In this document: positions 51,586 to 60,669 of the stretch, piece by piece
Numbering within the stretch: the stretch's first letter is position 1
How the letters are laid out: each line of letters starts with the position of its first letter
NCBI RefSeq assembly: GCF_024519285.1
Contig: NZ_JAMZCY010000001.1
Location: forward strand, 1,550,001 to 1,614,000
Direction: 5' to 3'
Origin: Cohnella sp. WQ 127256
Lineage (GTDB): Bacteria > Bacillota > Bacilli > Paenibacillales > Paenibacillaceae
DNA length: 64,000 bases
The notes under the pieces: generated by a model
Told to the model about the DNA's origin: nothing
The model's database searches: none
The model's input: only the letters and a program-made list of their open reading frames with translations
Translations under genes and position numbers: made by a program

Positions 51586-52829
51586 CTGCCAATCAAACTT
51601 CTTCAGCATCATCCTTACTGAGCAACCGATTCGTACAAGCGATTTTGATGTCCACGTTGTTTCTGCAGATCGGGATATGGGTGCGAAATATTGCCATCCT
51701 GTTTTATGTCAAAGAAATGACTAATGACGATGCATTCGCAGTATCGCTTATCTCGGTCGCGGAGTTCGCGCCGATCTTCGTCTTTTCGTTTATTGGAGGG
51801 ACATTCGCAGACCGCTGGCGACCAAAAATGACAATGGTGTGGTGCGACCTATTGAGCGCATTATCCATTCTCGCAGTGCTTTACGCCATGGTAAACGGTT
51901 CTTGGAAAGCAGTATTTTTTGCAACGTTAGCATCGGCAATATTATCTCAATTTTCACAGCCCGCCGGTATGAAGCTATTTAAGATGCACGTACCTGAGCA
52001 TTTCGTACAAAAGGGTATGGCGATGTACCAAACGTTGTTTGCTGTATTTATGATTTTCGGTCCAGTTGTCGGCACGTTTGTTTATCAGAGCTATGGCATA
52101 AAGACCGCTATCGGCATAATGGGCGTAGCCTTTCTCTTGTCTGCTGCTTCTCTGGCCTTCCTACCACGCGACCGCAAAAATGACGACGAGAAACAAAAAA
52201 CGCAATTGTTGGAAGACATTAAGGCAGGCTTCCGCTACGTATGGTCCAGCATCATACTCCGTAAACTCGGCGGAGGGTTCATTGCTGCAGGGCTCGGTCT
52301 CGGCCTTATTCAACCGATGGGCATCTTCCTCATTACAGAGCAGCTTGGGAAACCAGAAGGTTATTTACAGTGGTTCCTATTAATCAACGGAATAGCGATG
52401 ATTATCGGCGGTGTGCTCGCGATGAGCTTATCGAGCAAAGTATCTCCACAAAAACTACTGGCGTTCGGTATGGCTGTCGACAGCTTGACCATGATCGCTA
52501 TCGAGTTCTCAACGGATTATTGGTTCACGTTGGGTCTACAATTCATTAGCGGATTCGTACTGCCTTGTATTCAGATCGGGATCAATACAATGATTTTGCA
52601 AAATACGGAGGAATCGTTCATCGGCCGAGTGAACGGCATTCTGAATCCGCTATTCATAGGTTCAATGGTCGTTACGATGACGCTATCCGGCGCGATCAAA
52701 AACGCGATATCACTCGCACCGATGTACGTAATCGCAGGTTTATTTTTCATAATCGGTGTGGCGGTTCTCGCCCCTCTGTTTAAGTTAAAGAGCGGCATTC
52801 AGCATGGAGAAGAGAAAGCAGCAGGATAA
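51582..52829 (+). CDS. MFS transporter, macrolide-efflux-like
   Basis: A 415-residue major facilitator with 12 membrane helices. Motif A is seen as GGTFADRWRPK (about residue 68). Opening LLSNRFVQAILMSTLFLQIGIWVRNIAILF (in parts) and the overall layout resemble the Mef/YfmO/enterobactin-exporter-like MFS_3 branch of drug exporters. GGGAG lies eight bases before the ATG. The leader holds a hairpin and an overlapping small ORF, suggesting inducible expression. The substrate is not deducible. Confidence 0.87.
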   Translation: MTANQTSSASSLLSNRFVQAILMSTLFLQIGIWVRNIAILFYVKEMTNDDAFAVSLISVAEFAPIFVFSFIGGTFADRWRPKMTMVWCDLLSALSILAVLYAMVNGSWKAVFFATLASAILSQFSQPAGMKLFKMHVPEHFVQKGMAMYQTLFAVFMIFGPVVGTFVYQSYGIKTAIGIMGVAFLLSAASLAFLPRDRKNDDEKQKTQLLEDIKAGFRYVWSSIILRKLGGGFIAAGLGLGLIQPMGIFLITEQLGKPEGYLQWFLLINGIAMIIGGVLAMSLSSKVSPQKLLAFGMAVDSLTMIAIEFSTDYWFTLGLQFISGFVLPCIQIGINTMILQNTEESFIGRVNGILNPLFIGSMVVTMTLSGAIKNAISLAPMYVIAGLFFIIGVAVLAPLFKLKSGIQHGEEKAAG

Positions 52830-52861
52830 CAAGCTGTTAACCTATTTACATTATTCGCAAC

Positions 52862-53374
52862 TTAGCGCCGCGGAATTTTAGCCATATGCTTCTCAATCGC
52901 TCCATCAAAAGGGAAGCCTTTCCGCGCTATAAGTTGCTGTAAACCTCTGAGCTCCTGCCAAACTCTGTCGATCAGATCTGAAGGATATGAGAACTTGATT
53001 GAATGGACGGCGAACTCATCCTCGTCTACAACAATCCATTCTCCATTTTTATAAATAAGATCGATATCCAAATCTACAAATGATACCGTGCTCCCGTCCA
53101 TCTGTGCGGGTTTACAAATATTACAGTAGTACTGTGTAATCCTACCGTCGACGATATCCGCACTTACCGTAAACCAAGAATCAAAGGAGAAAAACTCAAT
53201 TGTCCAGTTATCTATCGTAAAGATTTTACCTTTGGTATAATGTTGCAGCTCACGTCCATAATGACCTAGAACAAAGACATACCCTTCTGTCTTCTCAAGA
53301 AGTGTAGTATTCCATTCATAATGACGATGATTACCGTACTTCAATGCTTGTATGCTTATCTGCTCGTTGTTCAT
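52862..53374 (-). CDS. DUF402 domain protein (Ntdp-like)
   Basis: A 170-residue protein of the DUF402/FomD-like family. The core YYCNICKPAQMDGSTVSFVDLDIDLIY (in parts) followed by VVDEDEFAVHS is diagnostic; the Asp/Glu residues bind divalent metal. Relatives in Bacillota (Ntdp) hydrolyse nucleoside tri- and diphosphates, and others act in RNA 5'-end or fosfomycin chemistry. It is monocistronic, as far as can be seen. Confidence 0.82.
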   Translation of the reverse strand: MNNEQISIQALKYGNHRHYEWNTTLLEKTEGYVFVLGHYGRELQHYTKGKIFTIDNWTIEFFSFDSWFTVSADIVDGRITQYYCNICKPAQMDGSTVSFVDLDIDLIYKNGEWIVVDEDEFAVHSIKFSYPSDLIDRVWQELRGLQQLIARKGFPFDGAIEKHMAKIPRR

Positions 53375-53404
53375 TGCCTTACCCCTTTATCAGTACCATT
53401 AGAT

Positions 53405-53734
53405 TTACGCAATTGGGGTACCATTCTCGACAAGCTCATCAGGTTTTAAGAGCACTACGTCACCCTCTTCGGGAGTACCACCAATGACAAGCACCTCTGA
53501 TTTATAACCTGCGATACGTCTAGCTGGAAAGTTTATTACGGCAACAACTTGCCGACCAATAAGTTGTTTTGGAGTATACCTTTGTGTGATTTGCGCCGAA
53601 GAGCTCTTAATACCTAGCGCTCCAAAATCGATTTCTAATTTTATAGCCGGCTTTCGAGCTTCTGGAAAAGGTTCTGCTTTAATTACTGTACCCACACGAA
53701 TATCTAATTTCATAAAATCCTCAATTGTTACCAC
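53405..53734 (-). CDS. csaA: CsaA, tRNA-binding-domain chaperone
   Basis: 109 residues in one OB-fold tRNA-binding domain: [36 protein letters not shown] with [19 protein letters not shown], and [18 protein letters not shown] (in parts). This agrees in sequence and length with B. subtilis CsaA, an export-related chaperone that binds SecA and unfolded preproteins. The frame opens to a TTG at 53749, but the GTG at 53734 is eight bases after GGAGG and gives the family N-terminus. Confidence 0.92.
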   Translation of the reverse strand: MVTIEDFMKLDIRVGTVIKAEPFPEARKPAIKLEIDFGALGIKSSSAQITQRYTPKQLIGRQVVAVINFPARRIAGYKSEVLVIGGTPEEGDVVLLKPDELVENGTPIA

Positions 53735-53804
53735 GAATGTTACCTCCAAGCACCTTAAGATTGATTTTTATTTTGAGGAGCATCAATATAAATTCTCATC
53801 AAAA

Positions 53805-54022
53805 AACAACAGGCTGTAATTGAATTGTACCAGAAGCTTGCTATCGCCGAAAAAGAAAGTGCAAATCCAAATATCAAAAAAGTTAATCATGCTGAGTTAA
53901 TGAGTAAATTAAGGGGCCGTATACCGGCGGCATTAACTCTTCTTAGCCCGTTTGATGAATCAATCTCATTGTTAGCGCATTCTCCCCATCGCGATCATTT
54001 TTTATGTTGTACTATTAGATAG
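53805..54022 (+). pseudogene. Scar of a type II toxin-antitoxin locus
   Basis: The frame reads AVIELYQKLAIAEKES, then IKKVNHAELMSKLRGRI, the usual C-terminal half of a Phd/RelB-type antitoxin of Bacillota. It runs on, without the expected stop, into ESISLLAHSPHRDHF, which resembles a RelE/ParE toxin end. The antitoxin N-terminus and most of the toxin are missing. It looks like an internal deletion fusing two ORFs; the identification is by motif memory. Confidence 0.35.
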
Positions 54023-54111
54023 TGTAGAGATTCGCAGAGTTCAGCATGCAAATAGAAAGTATGATTTCTTGCTTTAGTTTCATGTCCTGCTCTATGTTCA
54101 TCAAACAAAAA

Positions 54112-54136
54112 AGGAGCTTTCATGAAGCAAGCTCCT
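54112..54136 (-). terminator. Terminator after the 48-residue membrane peptide gene
   Basis: AGGAGCTT (54136-54129) and AAGCTCCT (54119-54112) on the minus strand, followed by TTTTTTG. Confidence 0.75.
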
Positions 54137-54174
54137 CTTTCGTTTGATGTGAGAAAATTCGCTACGACAACAAG

Positions 54175-54321
54175 TCATTTGGAAGACTCGGCGGACGGTG
54201 TTGCGGTAGAAACTGGACTTGGCGATGGTGTTATTTCCTCACGTTTAACGAGATGATAAGCAAAAAAACCAACGGCAGCAAAGCACAGTAGAAATACAAT
54301 GATCATCTGCTTTTTGGTCAT
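54175..54321 (-). CDS. 48-residue single-pass membrane or secreted peptide
   Basis: ATG at 54321 after GGGGGATGTTA, TGA at 54175. The N-terminus is MTKKQMIIVFLLCFAAVGFF, a signal anchor, followed by LVKREE and a Pro/Ser/Thr-rich outer tail (TPSPSPVSTATPS). It has its own ribosome site and a terminator 40 bases after the stop, so it is probably a real small gene. No homologue is recognised. Confidence 0.6.
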   Translation of the reverse strand: MTKKQMIIVFLLCFAAVGFFAYHLVKREEITPSPSPVSTATPSAESSK

Positions 54322-54430
54322 TAACATCCCCCATTCTCGTACGGATATACGTTTAAATGACGTACACCATCGTTTATTTTATTCTAGCTTAACCCAATCC
54401 ATCACACCGTTTGAATCAGAATTCCAGACA

Positions 54431-55444
54431 TCAATCGCTCACCTTGACGAGCATTTTACCGAGATTCTTACCTTGGAACAATTGTAGGAATGCCTCAATC
54501 ACGTTGTCGAAACCATCTACAACTGTTTCTTCAACCTTCAATTTACCCTCTGTTAGCCATTTTCCAAGCTCCTGAAGCCCTTCAGACTGTCGAGCTGCAT
54601 AATCACTGAGAACGAATCCTTTAATTAGAGAACGGGTCTTGATCAATCTAGTCTGAATACGTGGGCCGACGTCCCCGTCTGTACTGTTGTAGGAGGAAAT
54701 AGCTCCACAGAGTGGAATACGTGCATAATCATTCAGTAAGCTCATCACAGCGTCTGAAATCACTCCACCCACATTGTCAAAATAGACATCGACACCCTTC
54801 GGGCATGCTTCTTGCAATGCCTGACCTAAGTTTCTCGTGGTTTTATAATTAATCGCCGCATCAAAACCAAGCTCTCTCTTCAAAAAGTCGCATTTATCAT
54901 CAGAGCCTGCGATTCCAACAACACGCCCCCCTTTGATTTTGGCAATCTGTCCAACAAACATCCCTACGGAGCCCGCTGCCCCAGACACGACGACCGTCTC
55001 TCCTTCTTTCGGCTGGCCGATATCAAGTAAACCAAAGTAAGCTGTGAGGCCTGTCAAACCAAGAACACTTAAGTAAGCCGATACAGGAGCAATCGAATCA
55101 TCGATCTTAGTTACTGTTTTTGCATCCACTGTATTGTATAGCTGCCAGCCCAGCATACCGATAATTTTGTCACCAGCTTTGAACAGCTCCGATTTCGATT
55201 CCACAATTTCTCCGACAAGTCCACCTGCTATAACCTCATTAAGCTGGTAAGGTGGAATATAAGATTTGGCATCGCTCATTCTTCCACGCATATAAGGATC
55301 CACCGATAAGTACAAAGTACGCACAACAACTTGTCCCTCTTGCGCATTAACCATAGGTACATCTCTAAACTCGAAATTTTGCTGTGTTGGCATCCCTACA
55401 GGGCGAGAAGACAACAGGACTTGTCTATTATTTGGCTGATTCAT
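54431..55444 (-). CDS. yfmJ: NADP-dependent medium-chain reductase, YfmJ/CurA-like
   Basis: A 337-residue zinc-free MDR oxidoreductase. N-terminal GroES-like domain (YLSVDPYMRGRMSDAKSY), then the Rossmann domain with VVVSGAAGSVGMFVGQIAKIKGGRVVGIAGS (in parts) binding NADPH, and VDVYFDNVGG. These are hallmarks of the leukotriene B4 12-hydroxydehydrogenase / alkenal-one reductase group, including B. subtilis YfmJ and E. coli CurA. It reduces activated C=C bonds, probably for detoxification. GGAGAAG precedes the ATG. A terminator-like hairpin lies in its leader (55508-55544). Confidence 0.9.
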   Translation of the reverse strand: MNQPNNRQVLLSSRPVGMPTQQNFEFRDVPMVNAQEGQVVVRTLYLSVDPYMRGRMSDAKSYIPPYQLNEVIAGGLVGEIVESKSELFKAGDKIIGMLGWQLYNTVDAKTVTKIDDSIAPVSAYLSVLGLTGLTAYFGLLDIGQPKEGETVVVSGAAGSVGMFVGQIAKIKGGRVVGIAGSDDKCDFLKRELGFDAAINYKTTRNLGQALQEACPKGVDVYFDNVGGVISDAVMSLLNDYARIPLCGAISSYNSTDGDVGPRIQTRLIKTRSLIKGFVLSDYAARQSEGLQELGKWLTEGKLKVEETVVDGFDNVIEAFLQLFQGKNLGKMLVKVSD

Positions 55445-55507
55445 ATGTTCACTTCTCCAATCTATTTTTAGTCGCTCTAAAACTCACGTATTACCCTCGA
55501 AAAAAAT

Positions 55508-55544
55508 GGGTTTCTGGACATCTTATAACTTGTCCAAGAAACCC
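55508..55544 (-). terminator. Terminator-like hairpin 64 bp upstream of yfmJ
   Basis: On the minus strand GGGTTTCTTGGACA and TGTCCAGAAACCC pair with one bulged base, followed by ATTTTTTT. It either backs up the cysI terminator or acts as an attenuator of yfmJ. Confidence 0.7.
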
Positions 55545-55608
55545 TGAAAAATACTCATCTGTTCCTCTACTGGATTAGCTTAACATTGGATGAATAGACA
55601 CAAAAAAT

Positions 55609-55646
55609 GGTGATGCAGGTCAGGGATTACCCCCTCCTGCATCACC
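55609..55646 (-). terminator. cysJI operon terminator
   Basis: GGTGATGCAGG (55646-55636) and CCTGCATCACC (55619-55609) on the minus strand form an 11-bp stem followed by ATTTTTTG, 22 bases after the cysI stop. Confidence 0.9.
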
Positions 55647-55668
55647 ACTTCTACGTTCTTATACCGTC

Positions 55669-57384
55669 TTACACATGAAAGTCTTGGCCAGAACGAACTT
55701 CTTTCACATGCCCTGCACGGATTACGAAATCACCGAAGTGCTCGCCTTCCTGACGTTCCTTTGAATATTGGTTAATAATCGGCTGCAATGACTTCAGAAT
55801 CTCATCTTCACCGATGTTTTCTTTGTATAGCTTGTTAAGACGATTACCGGCAAAGCCGCCACCCAAGTACATATTGTACTTGCCAGGTGCTTTCCCAATG
55901 AACGCGATCTCTGCTAACGATGGACGGGCACAACCATTCGGACAGCCGGTCATACGAATCGTAATTTCTTCATCGCGAAGGCCCGCTTCCTCCAGCATGG
56001 GCTCCACCTTATCCAGGAACGAAGGGAGGTAACGCTCTGATTCAGCCATTGCCATCCCACAGGTCGGGAAAGCTACGCAAGCCATGGAATTTCTGCGCAA
56101 CGCGGATAACTGAATCCCGTCAGTCAGGCCGTGCGCTTGCATCAATTCCTCAATCTTTTTCTTCTTCTGACTGCTAATGTTACCGATGATTAAGTTCTGG
56201 TTTGCCGTCAGGCGGAAATCCCCGGTATGCACCTTAGCGATTTCCCGTAAACCTGTCATCAGAAGATTGTCGTCTTCATCTTTAATTCTACCGTTCTGGA
56301 TAAAGAGGGTATAATGCCATTTGCCATTGTCCCCTTTCACCCATCCATAACGATCACCATTATGATCGAAATGGTACGTTCGCGCCGCTTCAAGCTTCCA
56401 GCCTAATCGAGTGTTTAGCTCATTGCTAAACCATTCAATACCGCGATCATCGATCGTATACTTAAACCGAGCATGCTTACGTACGGAACGATCACCATAA
56501 TCGCGTTGAATCGTAACCGTCTTCTCGGCTACATCGACAACTTGCTCTGGTGTACAGAACCCAATGACTTGAGACACTTGTGGATATGTCTTCGTATCGC
56601 CATGCGTCATTCCCATACCGCCGCCTACCGTAACGTTAAAGCCAACTAAGCGACCCTCTTCAATAATGGCAATATACCCTAAATCCTGGGAAAATACATC
56701 AACATCATTAGAAGGAGGAATAGCCATCCCGATCTTAAACTTACGAGGTAAGTAAACATGTCCGTAGATCGGCTCTTGCTCCTCGGAGCTGTCTACGAGC
56801 TTCTCCCCGTCAAGCCAAATCTCGTGATAAGCTCTCGTTTGCGGATCTAGGTGCGTACTAATACGACTTGCCCATCCGTAAACCTCTGCATGAATATCCG
56901 ACTGATAAGGATTCGGGTTACACATTACGTTACGGTTAACATCACCACAAGCGGCAAGCGTGCTTAACATGGCATCGTTTACTTCACGAATCGTATTCTT
57001 CAGGTTCCATTTAATGACACCGTGTAGCTGGAAAGACTGACGAGTCGTTAGACGAATCGTACCACTGCCGTATTTGTGTGCGATTCTATCCATCATTAGC
57101 CATTGATCAGATGTAACTACTCCGCCAGCAGCACGCACACGAAGCATGAACTGATACGCAGGCTCTAGCTTTTGCTTATTCCGCTCATTACGCAAATCCC
57201 GATCATCCTGCATGTAGCTACCATGAAACTTCATCAAACGATTTTCGTCTTCGGGGATAGAAGAAGTGATTACACCTTTAAGAGTCTCTTCAAGGGTACC
57301 CCGCAAATAGTTGGTTCGGCGTTTAATATCTTCTACATCGCTATGTGGTGCACTATTGGGGGATAGTAGATTATTTTCTGACAT
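55669..57384 (-). CDS. cysI: Sulfite reductase [NADPH] hemoprotein beta subunit
   Basis: A 571-residue sirohaem/4Fe-4S protein reducing sulfite to sulfide. Ferredoxin-like half-domains ([29 protein letters not shown]), the sirohaem block [10 protein letters not shown], and cluster cysteines in [19 protein letters not shown] and [18 protein letters not shown] precedes the ATG. It follows cysJ by 37 bases and makes up the assimilatory sulfite reductase with it. Length is typical. Confidence 0.95.
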   Translation of the reverse strand: MSENNLLSPNSAPHSDVEDIKRRTNYLRGTLEETLKGVITSSIPEDENRLMKFHGSYMQDDRDLRNERNKQKLEPAYQFMLRVRAAGGVVTSDQWLMMDRIAHKYGSGTIRLTTRQSFQLHGVIKWNLKNTIREVNDAMLSTLAACGDVNRNVMCNPNPYQSDIHAEVYGWASRISTHLDPQTRAYHEIWLDGEKLVDSSEEQEPIYGHVYLPRKFKIGMAIPPSNDVDVFSQDLGYIAIIEEGRLVGFNVTVGGGMGMTHGDTKTYPQVSQVIGFCTPEQVVDVAEKTVTIQRDYGDRSVRKHARFKYTIDDRGIEWFSNELNTRLGWKLEAARTYHFDHNGDRYGWVKGDNGKWHYTLFIQNGRIKDEDDNLLMTGLREIAKVHTGDFRLTANQNLIIGNISSQKKKKIEELMQAHGLTDGIQLSALRRNSMACVAFPTCGMAMAESERYLPSFLDKVEPMLEEAGLRDEEITIRMTGCPNGCARPSLAEIAFIGKAPGKYNMYLGGGFAGNRLNKLYKENIGEDEILKSLQPIINQYSKERQEGEHFGDFVIRAGHVKEVRSGQDFHV

Positions 57385-57421
57385 TTCGATAGTCTCCTCT
57401 CGTAATCATTGGGATCAAGGC

Positions 57422-59245
57422 TTAGTATACATCCCGCTGATAACGTTTTTGCTGTTGCATAACACTCAAATACTCTGCTGCCGCTTCTGGGCTTAAGCCG
57501 CCTTCTTGTTCGAGAATCGCAAGTAATGTCGTTTGGACGTCATGTGCCATTTTCTTCTCGTCACCGCAGACATACACATGAGCGCCTTCCTGTAGCCATT
57601 CATATAACTCACGGCTATTTTCCTGCATCCGGTGCTGTACGTATACTTTCTTATCTGTATCGCGGGAGAAGGCGACATCCATCTTCGTCAGAACACCATC
57701 CCCAAGCCAACGCTGCCACTCAATCTGATAGAGGAAGTCAGTAATGAAATGCTGATCACCGTAGAAGAGCCATGATTTCCCTGGTGCTTGAGTCTCTTCT
57801 CGCTCTCCCATGAAAGCCCTGAATGGTGCAACACCCGTACCAGGTCCAATCATTATGATCGGAGTTTCAGGATTTTCAGGAAGCTTGAAGTTCATGTTCT
57901 GTTGAATATACACAGGCAGCTTATCACCGGCAACTACGCGGTCAGCAAGATGAACTGAGCAAACACCGTAACGGTTTCTTCCGTGGGCTTCGTACCGCAC
58001 GGAACGAACCGTCGCATGCACTTCATCCGGAAATGCCTTCGAGCTACTGGAGATCGAGTATAAACGTGCTGGCAGCTTCCGCAAGAGCGATACGAAATCA
58101 TTTGCAGGCACACCCTTTAAGGCGTAATCCTGTACCAGATCCAACAAATCCCGTCCATTAATATATGATCTTAGCTCCTGTTCGCGTCCTGCTACGAGTA
58201 GCTCATTCAAGCCCGCGTTCGCAGTCAGCTTAGCTAATTGCTCAATCAACGGCTTAGTCAGCACAGTGATTTCATAATAACGAAGTAATGCCTCCTGCAA
58301 AGAACCTTTATCACCATTCTTATTGAGAGTCACAAGCTCAGTCGTCGACCAGCCCATGGCATCAATGATTTCTTCGACAAGTCGAGGGTGATTTTCTGGG
58401 TAAATACCTAGGCTGTCACCTGGCTCGTATTGTAGATTAGAGCCTTCAAGAGAAATTTCAATGTGGCGCGTTTCACGGTCTGAGCCACGGCCATTCAAAC
58501 TCAAGTTCTCCAGAACCTCAGCTTGGAATGGATTCGTCCGAGAGTATTCAGATTCCGTTTCGTTAACATCCGTCGCATTCACACCACTAACAACAGTCGC
58601 CGCTACGGACGCTACACTAAGGGAGCCAATCACTTGTTTAAACCATTCCGCGGCAGAATCGTCATAATCCACATCACAATCGATACGTGGACTAATACGT
58701 TTAGCTCCTAGTTCTTCTAAGCGCTTATCAAAATCTTTGCCTGTTTGGCAATAAAACTCGTAGGAGGTATCTCCAAGCGCGAGCACGGAAAAGTTTAATG
58801 TGTCTAATTTAGGTGCTCTCTTACTATGAAGAAACTCATAGAAAGTGATGGCATTATCCGGCGCATCTCCCTCTCCATGAGTACTCACTAAAATAAGCAG
58901 GTTTTGGACTGTCTTAAGGCTATTCGGCTTGAAGTCTCCCATAGCGGAGAGCGATACCTTAAGTCCTTTAGCTTCGAGCTCTTTGGTCAATTTTTTGGCG
59001 AGTCTATTACAGTTACCCGTCTGTGATCCGAAAAGCACGGTCACTTCCTTTGGTGCTGCTTGTACAGTTGCTGCCACATCCGCAAGCGGTGTTGCGCTAG
59101 ATGTTACCGGAGACTTTGCTCCTTGAAGGGCAGTTAAATACCCACTCAGCCAAATTCGTTGTGAATCTGCCAGACTAGGTAGAAGGCGATTAAGTAGCTC
59201 AATTTGTTCCTGATTAAAAGGACTGTTTGTGACTTGAAGTTCCAA
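57422..59245 (-). CDS. cysJ: Sulfite reductase [NADPH] flavoprotein alpha subunit
   Basis: About 607 residues: an N-terminal ~70-residue region, a flavodoxin domain (VTVLFGSQTGNCNRLAKKL, STHGEGDAPDNA), an FAD-binding FNR-like domain (RLYSISSSSKAFPDEVH) and an NADPH-binding domain (IMIGPGTGVAPFRAFM, VYVCGDEKKMAHDV) ending in the usual aromatic-rich tail RYQRDVY. It carries electrons from NADPH to CysI. An ATG at 59275 is in frame, but the TTG at 59245 follows GGGGTGG and gives the N-terminus (M)ELQVTNSPFNQEQ seen in Bacillus CysJ. First gene of the operon; no S-box was seen upstream. Confidence 0.94.
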   Translation of the reverse strand: MELQVTNSPFNQEQIELLNRLLPSLADSQRIWLSGYLTALQGAKSPVTSSATPLADVAATVQAAPKEVTVLFGSQTGNCNRLAKKLTKELEAKGLKVSLSAMGDFKPNSLKTVQNLLILVSTHGEGDAPDNAITFYEFLHSKRAPKLDTLNFSVLALGDTSYEFYCQTGKDFDKRLEELGAKRISPRIDCDVDYDDSAAEWFKQVIGSLSVASVAATVVSGVNATDVNETESEYSRTNPFQAEVLENLSLNGRGSDRETRHIEISLEGSNLQYEPGDSLGIYPENHPRLVEEIIDAMGWSTTELVTLNKNGDKGSLQEALLRYYEITVLTKPLIEQLAKLTANAGLNELLVAGREQELRSYINGRDLLDLVQDYALKGVPANDFVSLLRKLPARLYSISSSSKAFPDEVHATVRSVRYEAHGRNRYGVCSVHLADRVVAGDKLPVYIQQNMNFKLPENPETPIIMIGPGTGVAPFRAFMGEREETQAPGKSWLFYGDQHFITDFLYQIEWQRWLGDGVLTKMDVAFSRDTDKKVYVQHRMQENSRELYEWLQEGAHVYVCGDEKKMAHDVQTTLLAILEQEGGLSPEAAAEYLSVMQQQKRYQRDVY

Positions 59246-59543
59246 CGATATCCACCCCACGATTAATTCGTTCATTCCGCATACCTAGAAGTTAATACCC
59301 AGTATTCATGTATCATTAATTTATTCGCTCTATTGAACCTACCATAGCAGACGTTTAGGGTCAATTAGAATGATCTTATAGGTTTAATCAGTTATATTGA
59401 TAATGGAGTAATACCTGTGCAATTAGCACCAAAAAATGTGCGATTAACCCTATTATCCAATTAAAAGCGTTCAACTTTGAAAAATAGGTGCTCGTGGGAT
59501 ATGATTAATTAACAATTGTAGGATTCTATTGGGAGTGATGAAC

Positions 59544-60146
59544 ATGTTATTTTTACGAAACGAAACCTTTAGAGGCTATATCCGCATGTACCCTATTACA
59601 ACATTAATACTTATAATCAACCTATTGATTATGATCACAGACACTCTGATTATGAACGATGAGTTGACGATCCGAGGGATGTTCTATATAGAGCCCGTGT
59701 TTAATCGATATGGACTAAGCGAGCCTTGGAGGTACATTACCTCCATCTTCCTACATGCGGGTTGGGAGCACTTATTGTTCAATAGCTTCTCTATTTTGGT
59801 ATTCGCGCCTCCATTGGAACGAATATTAGGACATTTTCGATATGTATTCTTTTACTTAGCGGCAGGTGTTGCAGGTAACATCTTAACCACTGTCGTCCAA
59901 GCAGGCTCAGAATATGGATCTGTTGGTGCTTCGGGAGCCATTTATGGTGTCTTTGGTGCATTCTTGTATCTTGCGGTGTTCCGCATGTCAAGCTTAGACG
60001 ATGCGACTCGCAAAACAATTTTTAGTCTCATCCTATTTGGACTTGTCTATTCCTTCATTGCTCCAAACATTAATATTTGGGCTCACTTAGGCGGCGCTAT
60101 TGCAGGGTTTGCGATGATGAGCTTGGTCGCTCTACGAAAAAAATAA
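59544..60146 (+). CDS. Rhomboid-family intramembrane serine protease
   Basis: About 200 residues with six membrane helices. The catalytic serine is in VGASGAIYGVFGAF (GxSG, about residue 134) and the partner His in NIWAHLGGAIAGF (about 180); the HAGWEHLLFNS motif lies near residue 75. It cleaves membrane proteins within the bilayer. A TTG at 59529 is in frame, but the ATG at 59544 lies eight bases after GGGAG. The substrate is unknown. Confidence 0.92.
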   Translation: MLFLRNETFRGYIRMYPITTLILIINLLIMITDTLIMNDELTIRGMFYIEPVFNRYGLSEPWRYITSIFLHAGWEHLLFNSFSILVFAPPLERILGHFRYVFFYLAAGVAGNILTTVVQAGSEYGSVGASGAIYGVFGAFLYLAVFRMSSLDDATRKTIFSLILFGLVYSFIAPNINIWAHLGGAIAGFAMMSLVALRKK

Positions 60147-60165
60147 GCCATGACAATAAGAAAAA

Positions 60166-60182
60166 AACCGCTTATCGCGGTT
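60166..60182. terminator. Terminator between rhomboid and small Pro-rich genes
   Basis: AACCGC and GCGGTT stem with A-run and T-rich flank, shared by the two convergent genes. Confidence 0.65.
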
Positions 60183-60186
60183 GATT

Positions 60187-60519
60187 TCATTGGTATTTCC
60201 ACGAAATAATATTATTAATAATAGGACATTGTAATGCCGTAATTCCTGAATCAGCAGGATTCAACGGTTTTATTTTGACAAGCGTACATGTCGCTGTATC
60301 AAATGAGGCTGAAGATGAAATTTCAAAGGGGTGTAATCCACCTACACCTGGATCAAAGGTAATGATGATGGAAGTAGCCCAACTCGGACGACTGCTCCAA
60401 GCCTGTTGCAATTCGATAAATTTACTGCAGCAGGTTGACCCTCCACCGCTACCACCTGATTTGGGAGGTTTCCCTGGATTTGAAGGCTTGCCAGGCTTAG
60501 GCGGTTTTTTCGGAGGCAT
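60187..60519 (-). CDS. 110-residue Pro/Gly/Lys-rich protein of unknown function
   Basis: The N-terminus is low-complexity (PPKKPPKPGKPSNPGKPP, then GGSGGGST), followed by a Cys pair (TCCSKF) and a beta-rich domain with two further cysteines (TATCTL, ALQCPI). A near-perfect ribosome site, AAAGGAGGTGAT, stands before the ATG at 60519, so it is probably strongly expressed. An ATG at 60537 is part of the ribosome site and rejected. The layout (sticky linker plus small beta domain) recalls spore-surface or exosporium proteins, but this is speculation. Confidence 0.65.
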   Translation of the reverse strand: MPPKKPPKPGKPSNPGKPPKSGGSGGGSTCCSKFIELQQAWSSRPSWATSIIITFDPGVGGLHPFEISSSASFDTATCTLVKIKPLNPADSGITALQCPIINNIISWKYQ

Positions 60520-60669
60520 ATAATCACCTCCTTTCATCTTAATCCTCTATTATATCAGTCGAGTGCAATATGGCTTGTACGATTGTCTGCTAGTCTCGCA
60601 AATATCTAAAGTTCCTCCTTCATCAACCAAACAAGTAGATGTCCGTTATACACTTGAATAGATGTTACT

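Noticed and set aside
59276-59528. SAM (S-box) riboswitch before cysJ
   Set aside because: No S-box landmarks are visible in the 250-bp divergent region; only AT-rich promoter-like sequence.
60275-60523. Plus-strand Pro/Gly-rich 82-residue ORF
   Set aside because: It is the mirror of the Pro/Gly-rich minus-strand gene, which has the strong ribosome site.
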